Assembly: GCA_003566995.1 (NCBI GenBank)
Contig: PXBG01000145.1
Coordinates: forward strand, 1-64,000
Origin: Syntrophobacteraceae bacterium
GTDB taxonomy: Bacteria > Desulfobacterota > Syntrophobacteria > Syntrophobacterales > Syntrophobacteraceae
Direction of reading: 5' to 3'
DNA: 64,000 nucleotides
Shown here: positions 1-9,088 of the stretch, in pieces
Position numbering within the stretch: position 1 is the first letter of the stretch
Layout of the letters: the number at the start of each line of letters is the position of its first letter
Position numbers and translations under genes: made by a program
The notes under the pieces: generated by a model
Databases searched by the model: none
The model's input: the letters and a program-made list of their open reading frames with translations, nothing else
What the model was told of the DNA's origin: nothing

Positions 1-156
1 CAAGCCGATGGAACTTACCCCGAGGGCACTCTCTTCAGAAAAGTGGATGATCGATTGCACGAGATCGCCAAAGTGGTCAAAGAATGGGGCAAAGACAACG
101 AGAACGGAAAAAAGAGGGAAGAAGAAGGGCCATGCGGCTGCCCCACCTGTGGTTAA
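1..156 (+). CDS. C-terminal end of an unidentified protein (5' truncated by window edge)
   Basis: Frame 1 is open from the first base to a TAA at 154-156, giving the last 51 residues of a protein. The visible part is charged and probably helical, and ends in the cysteine-rich tail PCGCPTCG, which could bind a metal or be a redox or zinc knuckle. A strong GC-rich hairpin follows 60 bases after the stop, as expected at the end of a transcription unit. The family cannot be recognised from this fragment, so no function is assigned. Confidence 0.6.
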   Translation, partial: QADGTYPEGTLFRKVDDRLHEIAKVVKEWGKDNENGKKREEEGPCGCPTCG

Positions 157-216
157 AATTCCCGTGAAATCCAACAACAGCCGTCGACCAGGGAACCACA
201 CGGCTGCTTCGGGCCT

Positions 217-256
217 GGCAGCTCCCCCTCAGGCCAGACAAGTGAGGGGAGCTGCC
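217..256. terminator. GC-rich hairpin, possible terminator without a U-tract
   Basis: The arms 217-231 and 243-256 are complementary except for one bulged C, and enclose an 11-base loop. No run of T follows on the + strand, so this is not a canonical intrinsic terminator. Its place just after the stop of the first gene suggests transcript termination or 3'-end protection. Confidence 0.45.
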
Positions 257-563
257 GGCGCGGCCCCATGCTCATAATTTATTCAGGCCCCAAACCACCC
301 GGTGCTCTTTCCGGGATCGAGGCCACCGAACTTGTTTTCAATGACATTCGCCAAAATTCACAAAACCGGACTCCCTCTCCTCACCCCCTTTGCCCCTGGA
401 TGCTCTTTCATTCCGAAGGCGGCTCCTTTGTCAACTGTCTGTGCAAAGGCATGGGAGAGGAGAATGTTCCGCACTTTCAGGAAAAACCCATAAAAAACTT
501 CACACCCCCCAAAAAAAAGCCACCCTTTAAGCCCATTGGGCCCACATCCCGACCAAAAACCCC

Positions 564-592
564 TTGACTTGAACCTGCACATTTGTGTTATA
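564..592 (+). promoter_or_regulatory. Possible sigma70 promoter for the kor-hdr operon
   Basis: TTGACT at 564-569 is followed after 17 bases by GTTATA at 587-592. This lies about 200 bases before the korD start and is the best-looking promoter in the long leader. Assignment is by pattern only. Confidence 0.35.
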
Positions 593-788
593 GAAGGGAA
601 TGCATGTGAGCGAATTCCCCTCTGCAGCCAACCCCCTTTTCTTTGGGTGCTCATTGGGGGCTTTCCATGCGATCGTGTCAGTCCCTGTCAAAACCCAGCG
701 GGCGATTGTTTTCATCGCCTGATCAATCACACCATTCCCCCCGCTGCCGGAATGGATGACTATTTGACCACAATGAGGATGGGTGAAC

Positions 789-1058
789 ATGAAGTTTTGG
801 CGTGTTCCATTGGATGCAATTGAAGTTGAAGTCACGCAGGGGGTCGTGCACATCATCGAGGACCGCTGCAAAGGTTGCGGTTTCTGCATTGTTTACTGCC
901 CCCGTGATGTGCTCGAAGAGTCTCCCCATTTCAATGCCAAAGGCTATCACACTCCCCGGGTAAAAAAAGAAGGGGCGTGCGTGAACTGTCATTACTGTGA
1001 AACCATCTGTCCGGATCTGGCCATTTACTCAGTGGAAGCGCAGCCCGCATCCTCATGA
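789..1058 (+). CDS. korD: 2-oxoacid:ferredoxin oxidoreductase, delta (ferredoxin-like) subunit
   Basis: This 89-residue protein carries two 4Fe-4S binding motifs, CKGCGFCIVYCP and CVNCHYCETICP, typical of the small ferredoxin subunit of 2-oxoglutarate (or branched-chain 2-oxoacid) ferredoxin oxidoreductases. It would pass electrons from the thiamine-diphosphate centre to external ferredoxin or, here, to the Hdr proteins encoded downstream. ATG 789 is preferred because GAGGA lies nine bases upstream; a GTG at 783 is in frame but too close to that site. It is the first gene of korDABC. A 227-base spacer separates it from korA, longer than usual inside this operon type. Confidence 0.88.
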   Translation: MKFWRVPLDAIEVEVTQGVVHIIEDRCKGCGFCIVYCPRDVLEESPHFNAKGYHTPRVKKEGACVNCHYCETICPDLAIYSVEAQPASS

Positions 1059-1285
1059 TGGTCATTTTGGAGACCACTCACGGAGTGCAGCCATTCTCAT
1101 GAGCCTGAAAAGAAAAGGATCCGGGAGGTGCAACCCCGCCTCCTCACATGAAGGGCATGGAGCCGCCTCCCAGGGGGATGGGATGAAGGGGGCGTTCCTT
1201 CAACCACACTGTGCAATGATCATTCCCCGGATTTTGAAACACTCTCAGTGGAAAAGCACCTTTTCGGTGAACGAAAGACAAACTT

Positions 1286-2434
1286 ATGAGACCAGAAGTT
1301 TTAACAGGTGAGCATTTCCTGACGGGCGACGAAGCGTGCGCCGAAGGCGCACTGGCAGCAGGATGCCGTTTTTTTGGCGCCTACCCCATCACTCCGGCCA
1401 CGGAAATCGCGGAACGCATGGCTTTGTATCTGCCGGAGGTGGGAGGCACCTTCATACAAATGGAAGACGAAATAGCCGCCATGGCCGCCGTGCTGGGAGC
1501 TTCCAGCGCCGGTGCAAAAAGCATGTCCGCCACTTCGGGTCCCGGTTTCAGTCTGATGATGGAGAACTTCGGACTCGGCATTTACACAGAAATCCCCTGT
1601 GTGCTTGTGAATGTGCAACGGGCCGGACCCTCCACGGGCCTTCCCACCATGCCCGCTCAGGGAGACATGATGCAGGCGCGCTGGGGATCTCATGGCCCCT
1701 ATGAGGTCATTGCCCTGGCCCCCTCTTCCCCGCAGGAAATGTTCTATCAGACCATTACCGCCTTCAATCTCAGTGAAACCTTTCGCTTGCCGGTCCTCAT
1801 CATGGCGGACGAGGTGACAGGTCACCTGAGCGAAAAAGTGGTCATTCCCGAGGCTGACGCCATCAAGCTCCAGACGCGCAAACTTCCCAGGGGCCGCAAG
1901 GACCGTTTCAAGCCCTTTCAACCGGGTCCCGACGAGGTTCCTCCCATGGCCGCCGCCGGCGAGGGATACGGCATCCACGTGACGGGCCTCACTCACGATG
2001 AGCGCGGCTATCCGGCCATGTCCCCCGAGGCCCATGAAAAACTGGTGGCGCGTATCGTTGGCAAGATCCGCAACAACCGGCACCGCATCATCCAAACGGA
2101 AAGCTATCGTCTGGATGACGCGGAGATCGCCATCATCTCCTACGGAGTTTCCGGGCGAAGCAGCCTTGCCGCTGTGGACGAGGCCAGAGAAAAGGGAATC
2201 AAAGCCGGCCTTCTGCGACTGATCACCGTGTGGCCCTTTCCCGAGGAGCTCATTGAATCACTGGCCAAAAAGATGAAAGCGCTGGTCACGGTGGAAATCA
2301 ACCTGGGCCAGATTCACCTGGAAGTGGAGCGTTGTTCCCGCGGCAGGTGCGCCTCCTTCCTGGTCGGCCATGCGGGAGGAACGGTGATTTCTCCAGACCG
2401 CATTCTGGAATCCCTCGAGGCCATCCACAAGTGA
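1286..2434 (+). CDS. korA: 2-oxoglutarate ferredoxin oxidoreductase alpha subunit
   Basis: The 382-residue protein has the usual length for KorA, the subunit carrying the pyrimidine-binding half of the thiamine diphosphate site. GAYPITPATEIAE near residue 30 and the ATSGPGFS segment near residue 83 are characteristic. Together with KorB it decarboxylates a 2-oxoacid and forms the acyl-CoA while reducing Fe-S clusters. 2-Oxoglutarate is the likely substrate from subunit pattern, but related enzymes use branched-chain 2-oxoacids and sequence alone does not separate them. The gene is followed after 33 bases by korB. Confidence 0.9.
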   Translation: MRPEVLTGEHFLTGDEACAEGALAAGCRFFGAYPITPATEIAERMALYLPEVGGTFIQMEDEIAAMAAVLGASSAGAKSMSATSGPGFSLMMENFGLGIYTEIPCVLVNVQRAGPSTGLPTMPAQGDMMQARWGSHGPYEVIALAPSSPQEMFYQTITAFNLSETFRLPVLIMADEVTGHLSEKVVIPEADAIKLQTRKLPRGRKDRFKPFQPGPDEVPPMAAAGEGYGIHVTGLTHDERGYPAMSPEAHEKLVARIVGKIRNNRHRIIQTESYRLDDAEIAIISYGVSGRSSLAAVDEAREKGIKAGLLRLITVWPFPEELIESLAKKMKALVTVEINLGQIHLEVERCSRGRCASFLVGHAGGTVISPDRILESLEAIHK

Positions 2435-2467
2435 GAAACGATCCACTCTATTTTGGGGACCTTAGTC

Positions 2468-3310
2468 ATGACTACAAAGAAAAACCAACCGACACACCCT
2501 CTGGACTCCCTGGTCCGCACAGACCGAATTCCGCACATATGGTGTCCCGGCTGCGGCGTTGGAACGGCATTTTCATCTTGTTTGATCGCCATGAAATCCA
2601 GTGGCATCGACCTTCAGAAAACAACCATGGTTTCAGGAATCGGATGTTCGGCGCGCGGGCCCGGCTACACCAACCTGGACTCCTACCACACCACCCATGG
2701 CCGCGCCATTCCCTATGCCACGGGCATGAAGCTGGCCAATCCCCAGTTGAACGTGGTCGTTTTCAGCGGTGACGGAGACCTGTTCGCCATCGGCGGCAAT
2801 CATTTCATTCACGCGGCACGGCGAAACATCGATCTCACGGTGGTTTGCGTCAACAACCTCAACTATGGCATGACAGGGGGACAGGTGGCCGCCACCACTC
2901 CCTCCCTGAGCAAAACCACCACCACCCCCCAGGGCAATCCTGAACCGCCCTTCAACCTGCCCCTGCTGGCCTTCGCCTCGGGAGCCACCTATGTGGCCCG
3001 CTGGACCATCCTGCACACGCGGGACCTGACCAAGTCCATAGAAGAAGCCCTGCAGCGGCGTGGATTTTCGTTCATCGAAGTCCTGGCGCCCTGCCCCACG
3101 GGCTACGGCCGGCGCAACAGGGAAAGACCCCTGGATGCCCTTCGGTTTTACCAGGAGAAGTCCATTATCAAAAATGATGCCCACCCCGCAGACATCATCC
3201 TCGACTACCAGAAAGGCATCACTCTCGGCACCTTCGTGGACGTGGAAAAACCCACGTTCACAGACATCTACGAAAAAACGTGCCGCCTGGATCCGGCGGC
3301 CTGCATGTAG
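2468..3310 (+). CDS. korB: 2-oxoglutarate ferredoxin oxidoreductase beta subunit
   Basis: This 280-residue protein is the thiamine-diphosphate/Mg-binding subunit. CPGCGVGTAF near the N-terminus supplies cluster cysteines, and the GDGD motif followed about 30 residues later by NNLNYGMTGG is the diphosphate-binding signature of the KorB family. ATG 2468 is preferred over the upstream TTG 2453 because GGGGAC lies immediately upstream at good spacing. Its position between korA and korC is the standard arrangement. Length and motifs are intact, so the enzyme should be functional. Confidence 0.9.
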   Translation: MTTKKNQPTHPLDSLVRTDRIPHIWCPGCGVGTAFSSCLIAMKSSGIDLQKTTMVSGIGCSARGPGYTNLDSYHTTHGRAIPYATGMKLANPQLNVVVFSGDGDLFAIGGNHFIHAARRNIDLTVVCVNNLNYGMTGGQVAATTPSLSKTTTTPQGNPEPPFNLPLLAFASGATYVARWTILHTRDLTKSIEEALQRRGFSFIEVLAPCPTGYGRRNRERPLDALRFYQEKSIIKNDAHPADIILDYQKGITLGTFVDVEKPTFTDIYEKTCRLDPAACM

Positions 3311-3397
3311 CGGGCAGTGCACAGGGGAAGATGGGCCGGCTTCGGCATCTCCCGCCCTCATCACTCACTGCTCATCACGGAGAGGGAAATCAACAGG

Positions 3398-4000
3398 ATG
3401 GCAACAAAACCAAAAGCAGTCCAACACAAGGAAGTGCTCATCACGGGCTTCGGAGGCCAGGGCATCGTCTTGGCCGGCCAGATTCTGGGTAAGGCCGCAA
3501 GTCTTGTGGACCGCAAGGAGAGCACCCTCACCCAGTCCTATGGTCCCGAAGCCAGAGGAGGTGCGTGCAGCGCACAGGTGATCATCTCCCAGTCCACCAT
3601 TCACTACCCTTACGTGCGCATTCCCCACATCGTGGTCTGCCTGTCACAGGGAGGGTACGACAAATATGCCAAATCCATTCGGCCCGATGGAATGCTCATC
3701 GTGGACCAGGACCTGGTGCGCATCTCCGAAGGAAGTGATTTGACCCTTTACAGGGTGCCGGCCACCCGCATCGCTGAAGAAGTGGGGCGAAGAATGATGG
3801 CCAACATCGTCATGCTGGGGTTCCTCTCAGCAGTGAGCGATCTGGTCACCAGGGAAGCCCTGCACGAAACCGTGGTCAAATCTGTTCCCAAGGGCACGGA
3901 AGAACTCAATTCCACTGCCTTCAACAAGGGACACGACTACGGAGCTGCCATCCTCAAGGGAATGGAGAAAAAGGCGGCGGGCAAGAAAGGAGCCAAATGA
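3398..4000 (+). CDS. korC: 2-oxoglutarate ferredoxin oxidoreductase gamma subunit
   Basis: The 200-residue protein has the GFGGQGIVLAG signature of the gamma domain of pyruvate/2-oxoglutarate ferredoxin oxidoreductases, followed by the SYGPEARGG segment also typical of this domain. The domain helps form the CoA and interface region of the complex. ATG 3398 with AGAGGGA upstream fits the family start; the upstream in-frame extension has no homology-like content. The stop overlaps the start of the next gene (ATGATGA at 3997-4003), which indicates translational coupling between the oxidoreductase and the large Fe-S flavoprotein. Confidence 0.9.
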   Translation: MATKPKAVQHKEVLITGFGGQGIVLAGQILGKAASLVDRKESTLTQSYGPEARGGACSAQVIISQSTIHYPYVRIPHIVVCLSQGGYDKYAKSIRPDGMLIVDQDLVRISEGSDLTLYRVPATRIAEEVGRRMMANIVMLGFLSAVSDLVTREALHETVVKSVPKGTEELNSTAFNKGHDYGAAILKGMEKKAAGKKGAK

Positions 4001-7000
4001 TGAAAACCCCCAAGGATCGCCTTCAGAAGGCCCTGGTCATCGGGGCCAATCCTGCGGGAATAGCCGCCACCAACAAACTGGGAGAAATGGGAATACCCGT
4101 GACTCTGGTCGACTCGGCCTTTGACCTGGACGTGAAGCTCTCCGGCGATGAATACCGGTTCGCATCGGGTCAGGGCACCAACCATGCCTTAAGGCCGGGT
4201 CTGCTGAGAATCTTTCGCAACCCCAGAATCCGGACCATCCTCCCGGGCACCCTGCTCTCCCTCAGGCACACCCCCCAGGGTTTCTGCGCACACATCGGAA
4301 CTCCGCCCGACTATGTGGATCCTGAACTTTGCGTGCTTTGCGGACGCTGTGTGGAAGTGTGTCCCGCCACCGCCCCCGACGGGGGAAAGCCCATACGGTT
4401 TTCCAGCCGGCAGGCTCTGCCGGGCCGCCCTCACATGGACAAAAGACAGCAGCCTCTCTGCCAGGCGGCCTGTCCGCTGGGTGTCAACGCGCAGGGCTAT
4501 GTGGCTCTCGCCAGGGCAGGCAAGTATTCAGAAGCCCTGGAACTCATTCGCCGCGACAACGTGCTGCCAGGCATTTGCGGGCGCATCTGCACCCATCCCT
4601 GCGAGATTTCATGCCGGAGAAAGGATTTGGATGAACCCGTTGCCATTCGGGACATCAAGCGCTTTCTGGCTGACCACGAGATGAAGCAACCCCGGGAAAC
4701 AGGCCCGGCTCCCGAACCCTGGAGAAAAGAATCCATTGCGGTCGTGGGTTCCGGCCCTGCAGGGCTTGCCGCGGCTGCGGAACTGGCCCGCCAGGGCTAC
4801 CCCGTGAGTGTCTTTGAAAAAGAAAAGGAGCTGGGAGGCCTTTTGCGCTACGGCCTGGGCCCCTACCGATTGCCGCGGGAGATTCTCGACCATGAAATTG
4901 AAAACATTAAGAGGCTGGGAGTGGAATTCAGGCCTTCGACTCCCGTCGATCCCCATGAGGGTCCCCAGGAACTGAAAGCTCAATACAAAGCCGTCATACT
5001 GGCCATGGGCACCTGGCACGACCGTAAGCTGGGAGTACCGGGGGAAGAACTGGCCAGTGTTCACGGGTGCCTTGACTTTCTCAGGTCCGTGTACAGGGGC
5101 GAAGTGGACCGCTTGCCGGAGAAAATCGCCATCGTGGGTGACGGAAATTCGGCATTCGATGCAGCCCGCGCAGCCATCCGCCTGGGCGCGAAGGTCACGG
5201 TTTTCTCGTGGTTTCCCGCCGAATCCATTCCAGCGGACGCAGAAGAAGTGAACGCAGCCCTCGAAGAGGGCGTTCGTCTCGTCACATCCGTTCAGGTCAC
5301 GGCCTTCCTGGGCGACAATGGCCGGCTGAACCGGATACGGTGCGCCCCCACCAAACCGGGGGAGCCCGACGCCAACGGCATTTGCTGGCCCCTGATAGAT
5401 CCCGGGGGGAAAGTTTTTGAAGAAGACTTCGACCGCGCTGTCGTGGCCATCGGCCAGACGGGCAACCCGCATAAGGGCGATGCAGACACCTGTGTTCTGA
5501 CCTCACCGGGAGGATTCATTGAGGTGGACACGGAGTGCACCACTTCCCTGGTCGACGTCTTCGCTGCAGGAGACGCCGTGGAGGGGGCCTCCAACGTGGT
5601 CCGGGCCATGGCCTCGGGAAGGGAAGCGGCACGATCCGTGTGCAGGAAACTTTCCGGTGAAGAACCCCAAATCCCGAAAACTTCCCGACCGGAGGACCTG
5701 GATTTCCCTGAAATCCCTTCTCACGTGCCCTCCCTTGCGAGGGTTCACATGCCGGAGGTTCAGCCTTCCGCCCGGTGCGAAGGATTTGGGGAGGTGGCTC
5801 TTGGCCTGGAGGAGGAACAGGTTTTCGCGGAGGCATCCCGCTGCCTCAATTGCGGAGTATGTTCCGAATGCCTTGAGTGCACTGAGGTGTGCGTCAGCAG
5901 AAACACCATCCACCATGAGGCCCGATGGACCGAAGAGATTGAACACGCGGGCGTGGTCATCATAGCCGACCCCAGTCTGGCACCGAACATCCGGGGAGAA
6001 GACGTGTTAAGGGCCTACAACGCCAAGTCCCCCCGGGAGGATGTTTACGCCATGATGCTTCGGGGATTCGCCGTGGCCGCGGAGGCCCTCATTCTTTTGG
6101 GTGGCACCGCGCAGCGCATGAGAGGTCACGGACTCTCTTTTGCCGCATCGGCCCCTCAGCTTTCCGATTCGGTGCGTCTCGGAGTCTTTGTCTGCCGCTG
6201 CAATGATTCCTACGGATGGCCCCAGGAGCTCCGTGAAACCCTTGAAAGCCTTGGCAGCATTCCATATGTGGAGCATGTGGAGGCGCTCCCTTCAGCCTGT
6301 ATTCCTGAAGGAACGTCATCCATTCTTCGCGCCATCCGGGAAAAAAACCTCACCCGCCTCGTGTTGGGTTCCTGTGTGTGCTGCCCTCTCGACTTCATTT
6401 GCACGGCCTGCTCCGACCAGCGCACCCGGCTCAAATACTCCCTTTTCAACGGCACCGGAATCAACAGGGCCATGGTGGAAACGTGCAACCTGAGAGGGGA
6501 GGTGCTTCGGCTTTTCAAGAGGGATAAAGCTCTGGCATTGGAGCGCTTCAAAGGTTTGATGGAACGTTCCATCGGCCGCGCAGGCCATCTCAGGGGCATG
6601 CCCACTCCGGCACGCCCCTACAATTTCACCACGGCCGTCATCGGAGATTCCCAGGCACCTCTTGAAAGCGCCATGACCCTTGCGGAGGCGGGCATGGAGG
6701 TGTTCCTTTTCGGTCCTCCCCATCAAGCCCTCTCCAAGAGTCTTGAGCACCCCAACATTCACTGCTTCAAAGGCTCCAAGGTGCTGGGGCTCAAGGGAAC
6801 AGTGGGCAACTTTCAAATCGCTGTGGAAATGGATGGCTCCAAGCAGGTGATTCATGTGGGCGCCGTCATTCTCGGGGAAAAAAGCCGGCGGAAAATCCCC
6901 TACACGGCCACGGAGCAGCTTCCTCCCCACACCGTGGAAAGCTCCATGCAATCGCGCGGAGTCACGGGGCTGCCTTTTTTTGCTCCGGGGGCCACTTCCA

Positions 7001-7356
7001 TTCCCGGACTTTTCCTGGCCAATCCTGCGGGAATCAGGGTTTCCGAGCGGACCAAAGGCAAGGCTGCAGCCATTCTGGCAGCGTGTGTCATGCCCAGAAG
7101 TCCCCGCCAGAACAAAGGCTACACCGTTGTGGTGAACCAAAACCTTTGCCGCGGTTGCGGCAGATGCATGCAGGTCTGCCCTTACCAGGCCATCAGCTTC
7201 AAAAGCAATGACATCGGGGGATGGTACTCGGTCATTGATGAAGCCCTTTGCAAAGGCTGCGGCAACTGCATCACGGTCTGTCCTTCCAACGCTGCAGACA
7301 GCCCCTATCGAGACCACGGGTACCTGGAACAGATGCTGGAAGAAATTCTCCTGTGA
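3997..7356 (+). CDS. Giant HdrA-like / GltD-like Fe-S flavoprotein fusion
   Basis: A 1119-residue protein with a chain of redox modules. An N-terminal dinucleotide-fold stretch (VIGANPAGIAA, residues ~7-17) and one 4Fe-4S motif (CVLCGRCVEVCP, ~112) come first. Next is a GltD/NfnB-type Fe-S domain with QAACP and CGRICTHPC (~150-225), then FAD and NAD(P)H folds (VVGSGPAG ~249; IVGDGNSAFDAA ~378; AAGDAVEGA ~525). A cysteine cluster CLNCGVCSECLECTEVC (~619) and an HdrA-like region with VCRCNDSYG (~732) follow. Two C-terminal 4Fe-4S motifs, CRGCGRCMQVCP and CKGCGNCITVCP, end the protein. GltD-type proteins oxidise NADPH or bifurcate electrons, and HdrA holds the bifurcating flavin. I infer an NAD(P)H-linked relay attached to the Kor and Hdr units. 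It overlaps korC by four bases and precedes the HdrBC fusion. Confidence 0.8.
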   Translation: MMKTPKDRLQKALVIGANPAGIAATNKLGEMGIPVTLVDSAFDLDVKLSGDEYRFASGQGTNHALRPGLLRIFRNPRIRTILPGTLLSLRHTPQGFCAHIGTPPDYVDPELCVLCGRCVEVCPATAPDGGKPIRFSSRQALPGRPHMDKRQQPLCQAACPLGVNAQGYVALARAGKYSEALELIRRDNVLPGICGRICTHPCEISCRRKDLDEPVAIRDIKRFLADHEMKQPRETGPAPEPWRKESIAVVGSGPAGLAAAAELARQGYPVSVFEKEKELGGLLRYGLGPYRLPREILDHEIENIKRLGVEFRPSTPVDPHEGPQELKAQYKAVILAMGTWHDRKLGVPGEELASVHGCLDFLRSVYRGEVDRLPEKIAIVGDGNSAFDAARAAIRLGAKVTVFSWFPAESIPADAEEVNAALEEGVRLVTSVQVTAFLGDNGRLNRIRCAPTKPGEPDANGICWPLIDPGGKVFEEDFDRAVVAIGQTGNPHKGDADTCVLTSPGGFIEVDTECTTSLVDVFAAGDAVEGASNVVRAMASGREAARSVCRKLSGEEPQIPKTSRPEDLDFPEIPSHVPSLARVHMPEVQPSARCEGFGEVALGLEEEQVFAEASRCLNCGVCSECLECTEVCVSRNTIHHEARWTEEIEHAGVVIIADPSLAPNIRGEDVLRAYNAKSPREDVYAMMLRGFAVAAEALILLGGTAQRMRGHGLSFAASAPQLSDSVRLGVFVCRCNDSYGWPQELRETLESLGSIPYVEHVEALPSACIPEGTSSILRAIREKNLTRLVLGSCVCCPLDFICTACSDQRTRLKYSLFNGTGINRAMVETCNLRGEVLRLFKRDKALALERFKGLMERSIGRAGHLRGMPTPARPYNFTTAVIGDSQAPLESAMTLAEAGMEVFLFGPPHQALSKSLEHPNIHCFKGSKVLGLKGTVGNFQIAVEMDGSKQVIHVGAVILGEKSRRKIPYTATEQLPPHTVESSMQSRGVTGLPFFAPGATSIPGLFLANPAGIRVSERTKGKAAAILAACVMPRSPRQNKGYTVVVNQNLCRGCGRCMQVCPYQAISFKSNDIGGWYSVIDEALCKGCGNCITVCPSNAADSPYRDHGYLEQMLEEILL

Positions 7357-7394
7357 AACAGCCCGTGGTCCACATTCAAGAAAACGAGAGAATA

Positions 7395-8975
7395 ATGGAC
7401 AAACCAAAAATCATATTGTTTATCTGCAACTGGGGCCCTCATGCTGCATTCCAGGCGCTCCAGGACAAGGATGCGGACATCCCCGCGGAAGTGCGCATGA
7501 TTCGAATCCCCTGCACAGGAAGAATGAGCAAATCCCTTCTCTTCAAATCCTTTGAAATGGGAGCGGATGGAGTGGCTCTTGTGGGCTGCGAACCCGGTTC
7601 ATGCCGCTATGGCAGCGGCACCGAAACGGCGGAGCGCAATGTGGAAGACATGCGGGGAATTCTTCACCTCCTTGGGCTCGGAGGGGACCGATTGCGCCTG
7701 GCCATGTTCCTTCCCGATGAATCGGATGCTCTTTTGCAATTTCTTCAGGATTTTCGGGATGTCATTGACACCATCGGCAAAAGCCCTGTCACCCCCCATC
7801 CCCGTGATCTGTCCGCTCTTTCACACATGGAAACGGCCCGGGTCGTGGCAAGCCACGATGTTTACGCCTGCCAGGACTGCGGCAAATGCTCCTCTGCCTG
7901 CCCTGTGACCCTGTCGGGCAAGACCTTTTCCCCCAGGGCCATGGCCAATGCCATCATCGGTGGGGACCTGGACTCTCCTTCCGTTGTGGAAGACGTCTGG
8001 TCCTGCCTCACTTGCGGGCTTTGCACCGACCGGTGTCCCTCTGTGGTCAATTTTCCGGACTTCATTCGTGAGATGCGCCACGTGCTCAAAGGTGGCGGTG
8101 TGGAAGGCCACCAGAGTCACGGCGGCTTTTTCCAGTCTCTCATGCGAACCATGACCTCGCCCGACCTTTCCATCAACCACTGGGACTGGCTGCCTGAGGA
8201 CATTAAAACAGACGAAAAAAGCTCCATTCTCTATTTCGGAGGTTGTGCTCCCTATTTTGACACCTTCTTTCGTCATCACCTGGGTGTGAACACCAGCGAC
8301 ATTCTCTCGGACAGCCTGAGACTGATGAATTTTTTTGACATTTTCCCCGCCGTTCAGCCGGGGGAAAGGTGCTGCGGCCACGACCTGCTGTGGTCGGGCG
8401 ATGAGGAGAATTTTCTCCGCCTCGCCCGTCTCAACGCAAAAGCCTTTGAGGAGATGGGCATTGAAGAGATCGTCACGTCGTGCCCCGAATGCTTTCGAAC
8501 ACTCTCTCACGATTATCCCCGTGCGGGCATTCCCCTCAACGTCAAAGTGACCCACGTGTACGATCTCCTGGAAAAAGAGATCAGCAAAGGGGCCGTGGGC
8601 TTCGAGGAATCGGACCACAAGATCACCTTTCAGGACCCCTGCCGCCTCAGCAGGCTTGAAGGGCGCCCGGAACTTCCCAGAAAGCTTTTGCAGCGTCTTC
8701 GGCCCAGGGGATTCAAGGAAATGCAGGATCGCGGCATTTCCGCTCTTTGTTGCGGGAACTGTGCCTGGACCGGCTGTGACAGTTACACCAAGGCTCTTCA
8801 GAACAAAAGACTGCGCCAGGCCAAGGTCACAGGAAGCGACCTTCTTGTCACCGCCTGTCCCAAGTGTCAGATCCACTTGAAGTGCGCCATGCAGGATCCT
8901 TTCAGAGGAAATGAAATTCAAATGGAAATCATGGATCTCACGGGGCTCATGGCCAAAACCATCAAGTGGGAATGA
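7395..8975 (+). CDS. MvhD-HdrC-HdrB fusion protein
   Basis: The 526-residue protein has three parts. Residues ~1-120 resemble MvhD (hydrogenase iron-sulfur subunit), with FICNWGP, IPCTGRMSK and VGCEPGSCRYGSG. Residues ~155-225 form an HdrC-like ferredoxin domain with CQDCGKCSSACP and CLTCGLCTDRCP. The remainder holds two CCG domains of HdrB type, with GERCCGHDLLWSG (~325) and ALCCGNCAWTGC (~450), which in HdrB coordinate noncubane 4Fe-4S clusters that reduce disulfides. The start is set at ATG 7395, where MDKPKIILFICNW begins. The gene lies 38 bases after the giant flavoprotein. The natural disulfide or other electron acceptor is unknown. Confidence 0.85.
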   Translation: MDKPKIILFICNWGPHAAFQALQDKDADIPAEVRMIRIPCTGRMSKSLLFKSFEMGADGVALVGCEPGSCRYGSGTETAERNVEDMRGILHLLGLGGDRLRLAMFLPDESDALLQFLQDFRDVIDTIGKSPVTPHPRDLSALSHMETARVVASHDVYACQDCGKCSSACPVTLSGKTFSPRAMANAIIGGDLDSPSVVEDVWSCLTCGLCTDRCPSVVNFPDFIREMRHVLKGGGVEGHQSHGGFFQSLMRTMTSPDLSINHWDWLPEDIKTDEKSSILYFGGCAPYFDTFFRHHLGVNTSDILSDSLRLMNFFDIFPAVQPGERCCGHDLLWSGDEENFLRLARLNAKAFEEMGIEEIVTSCPECFRTLSHDYPRAGIPLNVKVTHVYDLLEKEISKGAVGFEESDHKITFQDPCRLSRLEGRPELPRKLLQRLRPRGFKEMQDRGISALCCGNCAWTGCDSYTKALQNKRLRQAKVTGSDLLVTACPKCQIHLKCAMQDPFRGNEIQMEIMDLTGLMAKTIKWE

Positions 8976-9088
8976 CCCGAAATCCCCGGGGTTCAGCTTG
9001 CCAGGCAAATCATGGCCATGCTGACCCGGCAATCATCCTCTTCTTTTGACCAGACCGGGTTTCGTTCACCAGGCGAAACAACCTGAAT

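Larger units (their letters stand above)
157..788. other. Intergenic region upstream of the kor operon
   Basis: About 630 bases carry no open frame that looks like a gene. The region contains the hairpin at 217-256, a homopolymer-rich stretch of A and C runs near 485-535, and a possible sigma70-type promoter at 564-592. A GAGGA ribosome-binding site at 775-779 lies just before the first kor gene. Confidence 0.5.

Noticed and set aside
6316..7407. Long - strand open frames opposite the kor-hdr genes
   Set aside because: They mirror the codon structure of the + strand genes, which carry clear Fe-S and flavin motifs. High GC content makes such shadows long.
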